Made by a program: the position numbers and the translations under genes. 64,000 bases of DNA, taken from contig JAHBUW010000015.1 in the NCBI GenBank assembly GCA_019637875.1, positions 1 through 64,000 of the forward strand. The letters run 5' to 3'. A model generated the notes under the pieces. It was not told the origin of the DNA, did not search any database, and saw only the letters and a program-made list of their open reading frames with translations. Positions 25,326 through 34,674 of the stretch are shown piece by piece (the first letter of the stretch is position 1; every line of letters starts with the position of its first letter). This DNA is from Pseudobdellovibrionaceae bacterium. Its GTDB lineage: Bacteria > Bdellovibrionota > Bdellovibrionia > Bdellovibrionales > Bdellovibrionaceae.

Positions 25326-25988
25326 ATGAAACATCAAGCTTGGATTTACGCGCTGGTTTCGGTCACGGTCCTGGTCGGATTTCAAAACTGCGGTAACAAC
25401 GCCAATGTCGATCGGCCCGCCCCCGCCGTGGAAAAGTTCGAGGGCGAGGCGAAAGCCATCGTCGGTGACTGGGCGCAGGCCTGCGAGAAACAGACGGCGA
25501 AAGACGGCACGAAATACTCCACGCGCCTGAAACTGAAAATCCAAAGCGACGGTCAGTTCGCGCTCGAGACGGCGACCTTCGCCGACGAAGCCTGCGGAAC
25601 GCATTCGATGTCCCTGTCCTTTGCGGGAAACATCGAGGCCCTTCCGGGCGATCTGCTCGAGGGCTCGATGGACTCGCTTTTGTTGTCCCACGGGAACGCG
25701 ACGCTCGTTTCGCAATACAATAAAGGAAACGTCTGCGGTCGGAACGACTGGCAACTTGGTGTCGCGAAAAGTCTGATGGGACTCAACTGCGTGGACGTCA
25801 CGTATTCGGAAACCATCGGCGGCGTGACCGAGGAAGTGAAGATCTACGTCGCGGGCCTCGCGAGTACCGTGAAACAGTTCCCGCTCGCGATCGACCGCAC
25901 CCCGTTCTCGCTCGACGGGGATCAATTGACCCTGGACGGTTTCACGATGAACGGGAAAGCGCTGACGACGCCGTTTCTGCGTCAGTAA
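25326..25988 (+). CDS. Putative lipoprotein with FQNC lipobox
   Basis: 220 residues. The signal VSVTVLVGFQNC places the first cysteine at C22; the -1 residue is Asn rather than Gly/Ala. The mature region has further cysteines (QACEK, DEACG, NVCGR, LNCVD) that could form disulphides, and short beta strands. No family recognised. FQNC lipoboxes are a habit of Bdellovibrio-like genomes. Confidence 0.72.
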   Translation: MKHQAWIYALVSVTVLVGFQNCGNNANVDRPAPAVEKFEGEAKAIVGDWAQACEKQTAKDGTKYSTRLKLKIQSDGQFALETATFADEACGTHSMSLSFAGNIEALPGDLLEGSMDSLLLSHGNATLVSQYNKGNVCGRNDWQLGVAKSLMGLNCVDVTYSETIGGVTEEVKIYVAGLASTVKQFPLAIDRTPFSLDGDQLTLDGFTMNGKALTTPFLRQ

Positions 25989-26020
25989 GATTCGAAAAAA
26001 AAGATTGTGGAAATGAAAGA

Positions 26021-26045
26021 GGAGCCGGTCAGGGCTCCTTTTTTT
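26021..26045. terminator. Bidirectional terminator between lipoprotein gene and apaG
   Basis: AGGAGCC (26021-26027) pairs with GGCTCCT (26034-26040), flanked by T-runs; it lies between the convergent genes. Confidence 0.8.
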
Positions 26046-26059
26046 ATGCCGACGACGCT

Positions 26060-26449
26060 TTAGTGAAGCGCGCAGGGCGAGACGAGATAGAACTCGGGGA
26101 TCTCGATATCGAAGTTGTCGCCCTCTTCGGTCGCCATCTGGTAAGTGCCGCGCATGGAACCCGAAGGCGAGTTCAACGGACAGGCGCTTTCATACTCGAA
26201 ATGTTGTCCGGGCGGGATGCGGGGCTGAACGCCGATGACGCCCGCGCCGCGGACTTCTTCGACTTGGCCAAGGGCATCGGTGATGATCCAGTGACGGCTC
26301 ATCAGCTGCGCGGGGACCGAACCTTTGTTGGTGATCCGCACGCGGTACGCGAAGAAGTAATAGCCCGACTCGGGACGCGACTCTTTGTCGACGTACGAGA
26401 CCGTCACGTTGACATCAAAACGGGGGCTGAGCTGTTTTTGCACCGCCAT
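26060..26449 (-). CDS. apaG: ApaG domain protein
   Basis: 129 residues. The fibronectin-like ApaG fold is shown by YFFAYRVRITNKGSVPAQL, SRHWIITDALG and GVIGVQPRIPPGQHFEYES. The family is widespread and linked to Co2+/Mg2+ handling, but the biochemical role is unsettled. GGAGAG precedes the ATG. Confidence 0.93.
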   Translation of the reverse strand: MAVQKQLSPRFDVNVTVSYVDKESRPESGYYFFAYRVRITNKGSVPAQLMSRHWIITDALGQVEEVRGAGVIGVQPRIPPGQHFEYESACPLNSPSGSMRGTYQMATEEGDNFDIEIPEFYLVSPCALH

Positions 26450-26555
26450 AATTTCTCTCCGCCATGAGGCTGATTTCCGGTTTCGGAAATCAAGGCTAGA
26501 GAAGCACGCGCGGGCCGGTCAAGTCAGCAATCCGATCCGGAATTCGATTTTAGAC

Positions 26556-27563
26556 TTAACGCAAAGGGATAGATTTCAGTTCGAAAACCAAAGGATAGTG
26601 ATCCGAGGGCAGCTGCGCCTTGGCGTCAAGCGTCGTGGGGCGATCCAGCGGGAAACCCATGGGATCCAAATAGCGGTAAACACGCACGGAATCCCGTTTG
26701 AGATAGGGCTGCGCCTCGGGGGAAAGAAACGCGTAGTCGAGCTGTTTGCCCTCGGTGCGCGTGCGGTGAATCTGGAAATAGGTTTTCGCGTCATCCGCAC
26801 TGACGTTGCCGAGCTCGCAAACGTCCAGAAAGTCCGGATGCTCGGCCAGCGTCGAGAACTCGGCATCGCGTCCATGGTGACTGGCGTTGCCATTGAAATC
26901 GCCCGCGACACAGATCGGCACGCTGCGCTGCCAGCGTTCGCGCAGTCCCGTGTAGACCTCCATCAAGGTTTTGAATTCGGCTTGGCGACGTTCGAACCCC
27001 AGCGGATCGATGCGGTCGCGATCCAGTTGCGACTTCAAATGCGTCATCACGAAAACGAAAAAGGGGTGTTCGTGATTGTTGAGGAACAGATGCAGCTCGG
27101 CCGCGTCCCGCGAAAAACGGTGACCGCCGGTGACGGGCTGATCCAGAGATTGGCGTTCGTGCGGATACAGGTAGTTGATGCTGCGGTTCCGGTTACTGAA
27201 GACGTCGAAATAGAAACCGATATCGCGACGAAGTAAAAAGCCGATGTCGATATTGCGGTCGGAGTTGCCCTCGACCAAAACGGGAGAATAACGTCCGCCC
27301 AAAAACAAACGATTGAAGTTCGTCAGGCTTTCCAGCCCGCCGACCTCGCAAAGCAGGATGAGGTCCGGGTTTTCGCTCGTGATGATCTCGGCGAGCGCTT
27401 TGGTTTTCGCCAGGGACTTGTTGGGATAGATCGACGTCGACAATTTCTGCCATTGGATCTCGTCCAATTTCAGATGCTCGGAGGTCAGTGTCTGATCCGA
27501 AAGCAAGAACAAGTTCTCGAGGTTCCAGATCATGACCTTGAGGTCGCAGGTGATCTTCGTCAT
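26556..27563 (-). CDS. Endonuclease/exonuclease/phosphatase (EEP) family protein
   Basis: 335 residues. EEP motifs appear in order: MIWNLENLF (Asn), CEVGG (Glu metal ligand), MTHLKSQLD (His), AGDFNGNAS (Asp/Asn), and SDHYPLVFEL (Asp-His pair). Family members hydrolyse phosphodiesters of DNA, nucleotides or lipids. No signal peptide, so probably cytoplasmic. The specific substrate is unknown. Confidence 0.88.
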   Translation of the reverse strand: MTKITCDLKVMIWNLENLFLLSDQTLTSEHLKLDEIQWQKLSTSIYPNKSLAKTKALAEIITSENPDLILLCEVGGLESLTNFNRLFLGGRYSPVLVEGNSDRNIDIGFLLRRDIGFYFDVFSNRNRSINYLYPHERQSLDQPVTGGHRFSRDAAELHLFLNNHEHPFFVFVMTHLKSQLDRDRIDPLGFERRQAEFKTLMEVYTGLRERWQRSVPICVAGDFNGNASHHGRDAEFSTLAEHPDFLDVCELGNVSADDAKTYFQIHRTRTEGKQLDYAFLSPEAQPYLKRDSVRVYRYLDPMGFPLDRPTTLDAKAQLPSDHYPLVFELKSIPLR

Positions 27564-27631
27564 GGGCTAGCATCCAGTTTGCCCTAGGGTCCCGGCATTC
27601 GCCAAGACCTTCCCATACGAAGCCTCAAGAA

Positions 27632-28915
27632 TCAGCCGCCGTGAGCGCCCAGGCAGGCCCGACGGCCCGAAGTCTTGGACTGGACCCACAGCACGCTGCG
27701 CGCGACGCTCGTCTTGATGGCCGAGCGGCCCTCGCCTTTGGGGCCGGTCTCGACCTTGATGAACTCTTTCAGGACCTCGAAGCGGAAGGCGATCCGGAGC
27801 ATCGGCTTCATCACGTAGTCCATCGAGTACAAAAGCATCGCATCGAAGGGCCAGGGGATCAGACCGATGGGCGGGTTCATGCCGGCCGCGAAGCGGTTCG
27901 GTGACGTGATGAAGAAGGACGAAACTCCCGGAGGGGTCGGCGGATAGTGCACGACTCCACGCTCGGGCAGGGTCTCGCGGCCTTTCATCATATTGGCGAA
28001 CATCAGTCCCCATTTGGGGACGATGGCGGCGTTTCCGGTCAGCGCGGTCATGGTGCCGCGGAAGGATTCCGTGATCCGGAAGATCTGCAGAACCGCCGAA
28101 GAGTCGGTTTTGTTCCAGCCGATGAAGATACCGATATCGAACGAGCCGCCGAAGCCTTTGCGTTTTTCCTTGAACTGCGCGCCCAGGAAACCCGTCACGC
28201 CGATCGACGCGAACGCGCCGACTTCGTTCGAGTTCGCGACGAGCGCGGGACGCGACCAGAAGTTGCGGTCCAAGTTCAAGATGATGCGTTGGATGATTTC
28301 GTGACGGCGCTCTTGCATCGTCTTGAGGACGATCCGACTTTCTTCCGGAGTCAGGCCGAATTCACGTGCCTCGCGCTCCATCACCGCTTCGATTTCCGCG
28401 CGCTGACTGCGCGACAGATTACGTTCGTTCAGAAGGGTCTGCAGGGGGTGATTCAAGACGTCGGACGGGTGCGGTCTCATGAATTCACGCATGTGATCCC
28501 AGCTCCAGCGGATGCGGTCTTTCACGAACGCGCCGGTGCCGAACATATTGCCCATGAACGACGTCGACAGCAGCTGGGCCGCGCGGGTCAAAAAGATCAC
28601 GCGGTTCGTGTGGAACATCTGTTGGTAATCCGCGGGCAACTTCTCGTAGTGACCGCGCAAATCGTCGGGAATGGTGTCGATCGCCGGGACTTCGAAACGG
28701 TAGCCGTTGACCGTGATGATCAAAGGATTGTTGATCCCGCCTTTGGCGTTCTCGACGGTTACGGACGGGGCTTTCATTTCGGCCTGGGGATCGCCCTCGA
28801 CCGAACCCTGGATGATACGCCCGTCCGCATCGGCCCAAGCGGGGGCCGAGAGGACGAGGGTCATCGCCAAAGCCAAACTCTGCAACATTCCGAATAACAC
28901 CTTCTGAAGAGGCAT
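27632..28915 (-). CDS. Secreted protein, unknown
   Basis: 427 residues from ATG 28915, chosen for AAAGGGA upstream; the longer frame start at 28966 has none. A signal peptide (FGMLQSLALAMTLVLSAPAWA) is followed by a largely helical, charged region (residues 90-220). The 220-380 part has hydrophobic strands (GAFASIGVTGFLGAQF), perhaps membrane-facing. Two copies of RSW/RPA-like segments are not clear repeats. No family recognised. Confidence 0.7.
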   Translation of the reverse strand: MPLQKVLFGMLQSLALAMTLVLSAPAWADADGRIIQGSVEGDPQAEMKAPSVTVENAKGGINNPLIITVNGYRFEVPAIDTIPDDLRGHYEKLPADYQQMFHTNRVIFLTRAAQLLSTSFMGNMFGTGAFVKDRIRWSWDHMREFMRPHPSDVLNHPLQTLLNERNLSRSQRAEIEAVMEREAREFGLTPEESRIVLKTMQERRHEIIQRIILNLDRNFWSRPALVANSNEVGAFASIGVTGFLGAQFKEKRKGFGGSFDIGIFIGWNKTDSSAVLQIFRITESFRGTMTALTGNAAIVPKWGLMFANMMKGRETLPERGVVHYPPTPPGVSSFFITSPNRFAAGMNPPIGLIPWPFDAMLLYSMDYVMKPMLRIAFRFEVLKEFIKVETGPKGEGRSAIKTSVARSVLWVQSKTSGRRACLGAHGG

Positions 28916-29009
28916 ATCCGCATTCCCTTTTTCCGCCGGCGACCAGTCGTTAGTCAGTGACGCCAAATGTGGTCACTGCTCCTCGGGCTCCCGGCTTCTT
29001 TTAATCAAT

Positions 29010-29084
29010 TTACGCAAGCACCGGAGGCGCGATCAGGAGAAACACTAGGATTCCCGACAACGTGACAAACAACCATTCGTCCAT
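29010..29084 (-). CDS. Putative 24-residue single-span membrane peptide
   Basis: A complete mini-ORF begins at ATG 29084 with GAGG 6 nt upstream and ends at TAA 29010. It encodes MDEWLFVTLSGILVFLLIA and five more residues: one transmembrane segment with an acidic N-terminus. It lies 32 bp after the 290-residue gene in the same direction. It resembles small membrane accessory peptides in form only. Function unknown. Confidence 0.4.
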   Translation of the reverse strand: MDEWLFVTLSGILVFLLIAPPVLA

Positions 29085-29116
29085 CCAGCACCTCGCTCGG
29101 CGGGGGAAGTGCGAAT

Positions 29117-29989
29117 CTAGTGCCAGGAAGGGGTGAAGGCGCAGGCCTCGGAACGGGCGGTGGGCAAGGCTTCCGGTCCGCCGTCGTTGATTTGGCGTTG
29201 GGCCTGATCGCTCGCGAGTTCAACCCAGGAGCTACGGGGCGAGCGGTGCCAGCGTTCGTCCGCGGAACTCAGGGCGCGAAAGTCCCCCGAGCCCGTTTGG
29301 CCGTCGGGCCAAGCCATCAGGACGATGGCGAAGTGTTCGGCCAGGTCGGTGGGGCAATTGGAAAGGTCGAACATCGCGTAGGGACGGCCGTCCCGCGCCG
29401 AAATGCGGGCCTCGTCCTCGAAGCTGGTTTGCGTGAGCTCTTGGCCGTCGAAGCGCACGCGCAGATCCACGCGCGCCCGCAGACCGTCCGCCGCCGTGTT
29501 TTCGATGATCCGGAATTCCGACTCGAACTCATAGGTGCGGTCGCCGCTGATCATTTCTTGTTTGGTGCTCCAGACGCGACCCCGCTCTTGAAGGGCGTTC
29601 AGGAAATTCTGCATCTGCGCGCGCCGCTGCGGCTGCATGTCGACCAGCCAAGCCCAGGGTTTGAAGGCCGGGTCCACCAGACGCGCGAACAGATCCTGAT
29701 GTTTTTCAAACGTCAGACGTCGCAGGTCCGCGAGCGAAAGCCGCGCGGCCTTGTCGAGGGCGGGGGGCGGGAGCGGAGCGGTCACGGGGGCGGCAGAGGC
29801 GGAGGGAATCGAGGCGATGCCCCGCCGCGCGAGAGGTGCGGTCGGGGGCGCGAGTCGCGGAGCCTCAACGGCCGTGACCGGCCGACGAGGTTTGATCTTC
29901 ACTTCGCGTGATTCCACGCTCGTCATGAAGAACAGACTGAACCACATCATGAACCCCAAACCCAATCCCAAGATGATCCGATTCATCAT
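29117..29989 (-). CDS. Membrane-anchored protein, unknown
   Basis: 290 residues. The N-terminal segment MNRIILGLGLGFMMWFSLFF anchors or exports the protein. A Pro/Ala-rich linker (residues 35-75) leads to a helical domain and then a beta domain with two cysteines (SNCPTD, EACAFTP) probably paired. No family recognised. Confidence 0.65.
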   Translation of the reverse strand: MMNRIILGLGLGFMMWFSLFFMTSVESREVKIKPRRPVTAVEAPRLAPPTAPLARRGIASIPSASAAPVTAPLPPPALDKAARLSLADLRRLTFEKHQDLFARLVDPAFKPWAWLVDMQPQRRAQMQNFLNALQERGRVWSTKQEMISGDRTYEFESEFRIIENTAADGLRARVDLRVRFDGQELTQTSFEDEARISARDGRPYAMFDLSNCPTDLAEHFAIVLMAWPDGQTGSGDFRALSSADERWHRSPRSSWVELASDQAQRQINDGGPEALPTARSEACAFTPSWH

Positions 29990-30036
29990 GAGACCATCTT
30001 AGCGGGGCCGGGCCGGGCTTTGCCCGCGGGAAATGG

Positions 30037-30065
30037 ACCCTGTCTCAAGCTGAGACAGGGTTTTC
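30037..30065. terminator. Terminator hairpin downstream of dps
   Basis: ACCCTGTCTCA (30037-30047), loop AGC, TGAGACAGGGT (30051-30061): an 11-bp perfect stem. On the minus strand it follows the dps stop by about 24 nt but without a strong U-tract; a T-run lies on the plus strand. Confidence 0.6.
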
Positions 30066-30084
30066 CTTGGGCTTCAATTTACGC

Positions 30085-30552
30085 TTATTGGAGGAGCGAG
30101 CGGAGCATCCACGCGGTCTTTTCGTGGAGCTGCATCCGCTGCGTCAGCAGGTCCGCCGAGGGCTCATCCGAAGCCTTGTCGACGACCTTGAACACTTCGC
30201 GGGCGGTGCGCACGACGGACTCTTGGCCCGCGACGAGAGAGCGGATCATCTCTTCCGCCGAAAGTTTGCCGGTCTCTTCTTTGATCGAAGACATGGCCGC
30301 GAACTCTTTGTAGGTGCCGGGCGCCGGGAAGCCCAGGGCGCGGATGCGCTCGGCGATCAAGTCCACCGCCAAGGCGAGTTCCGTGTACTGGGTTTCGAAC
30401 ATCAGGTGGAGCGTGTTGAACATCGGTCCTTCCACGTTCCAGTGAAAGTTATGGGTCTTGAGATAAAGGGTGTAGGTATCCGCCAGCAGGTGCGAAAGAC
30501 CTTTCGCGATCACTTTTCTGTCTTTTTCTTTGATGCCAATATTGATTTCCAT
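30085..30552 (-). CDS. dps: Dps-family DNA-protection/ferritin-like protein
   Basis: 155 residues of a four-helix ferritin-like fold. Ferroxidase ligands lie in HNFHWNVEG (residues 34-42) and the following glutamates, with [15 protein letters not shown] at the end. Dps dodecamers store iron oxidised by peroxide and coat DNA in stress. AAGGAG precedes the ATG. The next gene downstream on the minus strand is separated by a hairpin. Confidence 0.95.
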   Translation of the reverse strand: MEINIGIKEKDRKVIAKGLSHLLADTYTLYLKTHNFHWNVEGPMFNTLHLMFETQYTELALAVDLIAERIRALGFPAPGTYKEFAAMSSIKEETGKLSAEEMIRSLVAGQESVVRTAREVFKVVDKASDEPSADLLTQRMQLHEKTAWMLRSLLQ

Positions 30553-30599
30553 GGGGGCTCCTTGGGGAATTGAGGCTTCAATTTAGGCCCATACCGACC

Positions 30600-30914
30600 G
30601 CGATGCAAATCCGACCCATGACGCCAGGAATTGACGGGACGGCGGCGGCCCGGCGCGAAACCTTGATCGTCGCCGACGTCGATCAGTTTCCGGGGTATAT
30701 CACCTGCGATGCGGCCTGGCGCTCGGAGATCGTCGTGCCCCTGTTCCGCGGCGACGAGCTGCTCGGCGTATTGGATGTGGATTCGCCCCGGCTCAACCGC
30801 TTCGGGGATGCCAAAAAAGCGGTCTTATAAGAACTCGTCAAGACTTTGCTCGAACAGCTTTTCGACGGGGACGCGGCGCTTCCGCGCACCCGGCCCGCAT
30901 TTGCCGCGCGTTAA
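30600..30914 (+). pseudogene. Decayed free methionine-(R)-sulfoxide reductase (msrC-like GAF) remnant
   Basis: The frame has GTAAARRETLIVADV, then FPGYITCDAAWRSEIVVPL and LLGVLDVDSP, which is the C-terminal half of the fRMsr GAF domain including the CDAA cysteine. The upstream half, with the first GAF strands, is missing. GVCGTAA is changed to GIDGTAA, losing a conserved cysteine. A TAA at 30828 interrupts the frame, yet the matching tail continues to TAA 30912 (ELVKTLLEQLFDGD). It is therefore a truncated, stop-containing remnant; sequencing error could explain only the stop. Confidence 0.75.
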
Positions 30915-30984
30915 CCGCTTTTTCATCGACAGTCCCGCAGCGGTTTGGGAGCCCTAATTCACACATGTCTTGAGGGGGATTGTG

Positions 30985-32118
30985 ATGAAGTACTTAGGGA
31001 TTTGTCTCTTCATCTGGGCGAGCTTTAACACGTCGTGGGCGGGCGCTGCGGAAAAGGCCGCGTGGATCGGCAAACTCGATCTGGATACCGCGCCGAAGCT
31101 CTTCACCACTCCGAATCCGACCGGTCGCCAGGAGTTCTCGGAACTCATCAACGAGGCGAAGACCAGCGTGAAACTTTATATGTACCGTCTGACGGACAAC
31201 TTCATGATCTCGGTCATGAAGAAGGCCGCGGCCCGCGGGGTGAAGGTGCAGGTCCTCCTGGATCCGGTGAAGCTCAAGGAAGCTTCGATGCAGTCGAAAC
31301 TGAAAAATATGGAAGCCGGGGGCATCGAGGTCCGCGGTGGAAGTTCGGCGTACTCGATGACCCACGCGAAATCGATGTTGGTCGACGGGAAGCGCGTGAT
31401 CGTGTCGACGATGAATCTGACGTGGACCTTCCGCGACTCGCGCGGCTTCGGCCTGGTCTTCGAGGACGCGTCCGTCCGGGACGAGATCGAGCGGATGTTC
31501 GATGCGGATTGGAGGCTCGCGGGCGGCGAGAACGTGGACGTTCCCGAGCCTCAAGATGCCAATCTGATTTGGACTCCGGGAAACAGCGAGGCGAAGCTGA
31601 TCGACCTGGTCCGCGCGAGCGAACGTTCGATCGAGATCGTCGTGGAAAACCTGGGGATGACGCCCTTTCTTGACGAGCTTATCGCGGCCCAAGGGCGTGG
31701 TGTGAAGGTGCGCGTGATCGTGCCCCTTTGCACGACGAGCTCTAAGCCCATTCACAACGCCTATTTCGCCGAAAAACTTTTGGCCGCGAAAGTGGATGTG
31801 CGCAACGTCCCGATGCCGCATTCGGAAAAATTGCCTTACAGTCACGCGAAGATGATGGCGGTGGACGGGCGCTACGTCTATCTGGGCTCGCAGAACTTCT
31901 CGAAGAACTCCCTGCAAAAATCCCGTGAGCTGGGGATCATTACCGAAGACGTCGCACTTTACGGCGAAATCATCCGTTTGTGGAATGACGACTGGAGCGT
32001 TGCGGTCCCGCAGCCGGCGAAGACGACCGACGAGATGTGCCCCTTGCCGGAATGGGGGAAGCAGAAAAAGAAGCCGGCACCTCAACCCGAGGATAAAAAG
32101 ACTCCCGATGCGGCTTGA
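30985..32118 (+). CDS. Secreted phospholipase D-like protein
   Basis: 377 residues from ATG 30985 with GAGGGGG upstream. A signal peptide (YLGICLFIWASFNTSWA) precedes two HKD domains: SMTHAKSMLVDGKRV (about residue 130) and YSHAKMMAVDGRYV (about 282), each followed by the Ser/Asn motif (STMNLT, GSQNFS). PLD-fold enzymes act on phospholipids or nucleic acids; export suggests an envelope or extracellular substrate. The C-terminus is a Pro/Lys tail. Confidence 0.88.
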   Translation: MKYLGICLFIWASFNTSWAGAAEKAAWIGKLDLDTAPKLFTTPNPTGRQEFSELINEAKTSVKLYMYRLTDNFMISVMKKAAARGVKVQVLLDPVKLKEASMQSKLKNMEAGGIEVRGGSSAYSMTHAKSMLVDGKRVIVSTMNLTWTFRDSRGFGLVFEDASVRDEIERMFDADWRLAGGENVDVPEPQDANLIWTPGNSEAKLIDLVRASERSIEIVVENLGMTPFLDELIAAQGRGVKVRVIVPLCTTSSKPIHNAYFAEKLLAAKVDVRNVPMPHSEKLPYSHAKMMAVDGRYVYLGSQNFSKNSLQKSRELGIITEDVALYGEIIRLWNDDWSVAVPQPAKTTDEMCPLPEWGKQKKKPAPQPEDKKTPDAA

Positions 32119-32292
32119 TCTGAACTGATCTGAGTGCGGGCGTTCCGTCGGCGCCCCTGGACTTTTCGCGTGATCTCGGCGAAACTCGCGGGGCTTTTCA
32201 ACGGACGAGAAGCCACTTCCAGACGTTCGGTCAGTCCGCACGTCTACAGACTTGGCCCCTTGTCTCCGAAAAGAACAACGAGGAGATCACCC

Positions 32293-33894
32293 ATGGGCCA
32301 GAACATTCCTTTGATCGCCGCCTTTTGCGTTTTCGTCGGCCTTGTCATGGGTTACGCGCTGAACGCCGCCCGCAACCGTCGCCGTTTCGACGAGGACGAA
32401 AAATCCTTCAACGAAGTGCAGGTCCGCGCGATGGGACTGCAAGCCGATCACCAAGGGATGCAGGTGCGTCTGGCGGAGTTCGCCGAGCAGGTGGCGCAGC
32501 TTCAATCCGACAAAGAGAAACTCACGGAATCCAACGCTCAACTTCAGGCCCAGGTCGGCATGTTGGAAGCCCAACGTCTTGAACTCAAAGAGCAGGTCGG
32601 TCGTTTGGATACCGAATCGAATTCGAAGAACTCCCGTTTGCGTGAAGTCGAGCTGGAGCTCGAGCGTTTGAAACTGCACGACAGCTCACGCGCGGAAACC
32701 GAATCGACTCTGCGCGCGCTCGAGATCGAGCACCGCGCGAACCTCGAAAAGCTGCAAAGCGAATCCAGTCAGCGGCAATTGCTCGATTCGCGGTTGTCCG
32801 ACAACTACCAGGCGCTGCAACAGACGAAGCAAGAGTACGATCGCCGTTTGATGGAGAAAGAAACCGACCTCAAGCAAAAAGAGCAGTCGATCAAAGACCT
32901 GCATACGCGTGTGTCGGGCCTCGAGGCGGACAATCGTCGCCTGAACGAAGAGCAAATGAAGGCCGTCGCGACGTTGACGCTCGCGCATGACGAACTCAAT
33001 CGGGAAAAGGCCGAGATCCGCGCCAACGAGGAACGCCGTCGCCAAGAGGCGTTCGAAAAACGCAAGGCGAACTGGATCAACCACGAAAACTCGATGATCG
33101 AAGTGCTGAAGAATCTGTGTAAACGCCTCGAGATCGTTTACCACGACAAAAAAACCTTCCCGCTTTTGCGCAAGCCCGACTTCGCGATCGAAGTCGCGGG
33201 TCAGTACGTGGTCCTCGACGCGAAAGCGCCCGCGGACCCCGAGCGTCCCGAAAACTTCTACGATTATTTGAAACGCCAAGCGGAAGGACTCGAGAAGTAT
33301 CTGAAGCAAGAGGGCGTTCGCCGCGATGGTTTCCTGGTCGTACCGACGGACTCTTTGCCCTATCTGCAAGAGCGCTTCTTCTACGAGATCGGCGCGTCGA
33401 AAGTGTACGTCGTAACACCCGAGTCCCTCGAGCCCGCGCTGCGGCTGCTACTGAAGATCGAAGAGTACGACATCCTCCAAGCCCTCGGCCCCGAGGCGCA
33501 GGACGACATCGCGACCTACATCGGTCAGGCGTCACGCATGATCAAACGTCGCGTGCAGATCGATCACTATATGTCGGACAAGTTCATCGAGCTGCTGAAG
33601 AGCGGCGAGGCGCTGCCCGAAGAGATCGCCGAAAAAGCGAAAAGCAAAGAGAAGAACTTCCACTTCAATCCACCCAAGCTCGATCGCGGCAAGCCGCTGA
33701 CACGTGAGGAACTGGAAAAGAAGCAATCGCAGGTGGGATTCCAGGTCGACGGCATGGAGATCAACCAGAAGCTGGCCGCCGACGTCCTCGAGAAGATTCC
33801 GTTGAATCGGGATGAAGCTCCGGCGCCGCAGATCGCGGCGACCGAAGAGAAGGCCGACGAAGCCGAAGACTCCGCCGACGAGGATGCCTCTTAA
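32293..33894 (+). CDS. RmuC-like DNA recombination protein
   Basis: 533 residues from ATG 32293, GAGGAG 7 nt upstream. One N-terminal membrane helix (LIAAFCVFVGLVMGYAL) leads to a coiled coil of about 220 residues, then a nuclease-like domain (about 290-420). That domain has KPDFAIEVAGQYVVLDAKAP, a PD-(D/E)xK-like core, and KRQAEGLEKYLKQEG. The acidic tail ends in a DEAEDSADEDAS-type sequence. RmuC proteins limit inverted-repeat recombination; the family call is moderate because the core differs from E. coli RmuC. Confidence 0.7.
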   Translation: MGQNIPLIAAFCVFVGLVMGYALNAARNRRRFDEDEKSFNEVQVRAMGLQADHQGMQVRLAEFAEQVAQLQSDKEKLTESNAQLQAQVGMLEAQRLELKEQVGRLDTESNSKNSRLREVELELERLKLHDSSRAETESTLRALEIEHRANLEKLQSESSQRQLLDSRLSDNYQALQQTKQEYDRRLMEKETDLKQKEQSIKDLHTRVSGLEADNRRLNEEQMKAVATLTLAHDELNREKAEIRANEERRRQEAFEKRKANWINHENSMIEVLKNLCKRLEIVYHDKKTFPLLRKPDFAIEVAGQYVVLDAKAPADPERPENFYDYLKRQAEGLEKYLKQEGVRRDGFLVVPTDSLPYLQERFFYEIGASKVYVVTPESLEPALRLLLKIEEYDILQALGPEAQDDIATYIGQASRMIKRRVQIDHYMSDKFIELLKSGEALPEEIAEKAKSKEKNFHFNPPKLDRGKPLTREELEKKQSQVGFQVDGMEINQKLAADVLEKIPLNRDEAPAPQIAATEEKADEAEDSADEDAS

Positions 33895-33897
33895 GGA

Positions 33898-34674
33898 TTA
33901 CTGAATCTCGTAGCGGCCGATGATGTTCAGGCCCGTCAGGCGGACATCATCCATAGTCAGGCGATTGCCGTTGAACGAACCCGAGAGGTCGTAACGGATA
34001 TCGCGGTTCATGACTTCGATCGCCAGGCGGGGGAAGGGCTTGAAGCCCGCGCCGTACTGGTAACCGATTTTCGGAGTCATCGAAGCGCCGGTCAAATCGC
34101 CGCCGCCGAAGTCGTTGTAGATCGTGTAGTTCAGGCCACCCGAAACGTAGATTGCTTCGTTGAAGCGGTAAACCGCGCCGCCGCCGAGCAGGATCGGCAT
34201 GAAGCGGGGCTTGTTGGTCAGCGTGCCTTGCAGGCGTGCTTGGCCCAGGTTCAGATTCACCGAGCTGATCTCGCGCGATTGCTCGATTGAGGCGTTCGCG
34301 AACCAACCCCAGTTGTAGCTTTTCATTTCCACGAGTTGCGCGGTCACGCCGAGGGCGGTGCCGGTCGAGAGGTTTCCGCCGCCGCGGAAGGACTGATTGC
34401 CTTGGGGAACGGTCAGGGTCGCGCTACCGACCGACAGGTCCGAAGCCGACGAGATGAATCCACCGACGGTCGAACGCGCTTTGATCCAAGCGAAAGTATC
34501 GTTCTGTGCGGCCGTGCGCGAAGTGACGGCCGGGGCTTGGGGTGCCGGAGCTTCGGTTTGCGCGGGGGCGCGCTGTGCTTTGGTTCTTTGGACTTTGTTG
34601 GTTTGAGCGAACGCCGAAACGGCGGTCAAAGAGACGAGCGACAAGGCGGCAAGGCGAGTTGCGAAAAATTTCAT
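33898..34674 (-). CDS. Outer-membrane beta-barrel protein
   Basis: 258 residues from ATG 34674 (GGAGGA upstream; the frame extends further without a site). The signal peptide is followed by a Gln/Pro/Ala linker and amphipathic strands (YNWGWFANASIEQSRE, GGGAVYRFNEAIYVSGG, IGYQYGAGFKPFP) ending in NIIGRYEIQ. It resembles OmpA/OmpW-style barrels. It converges with the RmuC-like gene, with 3 bp between the stops. Confidence 0.75.
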   Translation of the reverse strand: MKFFATRLAALSLVSLTAVSAFAQTNKVQRTKAQRAPAQTEAPAPQAPAVTSRTAAQNDTFAWIKARSTVGGFISSASDLSVGSATLTVPQGNQSFRGGGNLSTGTALGVTAQLVEMKSYNWGWFANASIEQSREISSVNLNLGQARLQGTLTNKPRFMPILLGGGAVYRFNEAIYVSGGLNYTIYNDFGGGDLTGASMTPKIGYQYGAGFKPFPRLAIEVMNRDIRYDLSGSFNGNRLTMDDVRLTGLNIIGRYEIQ

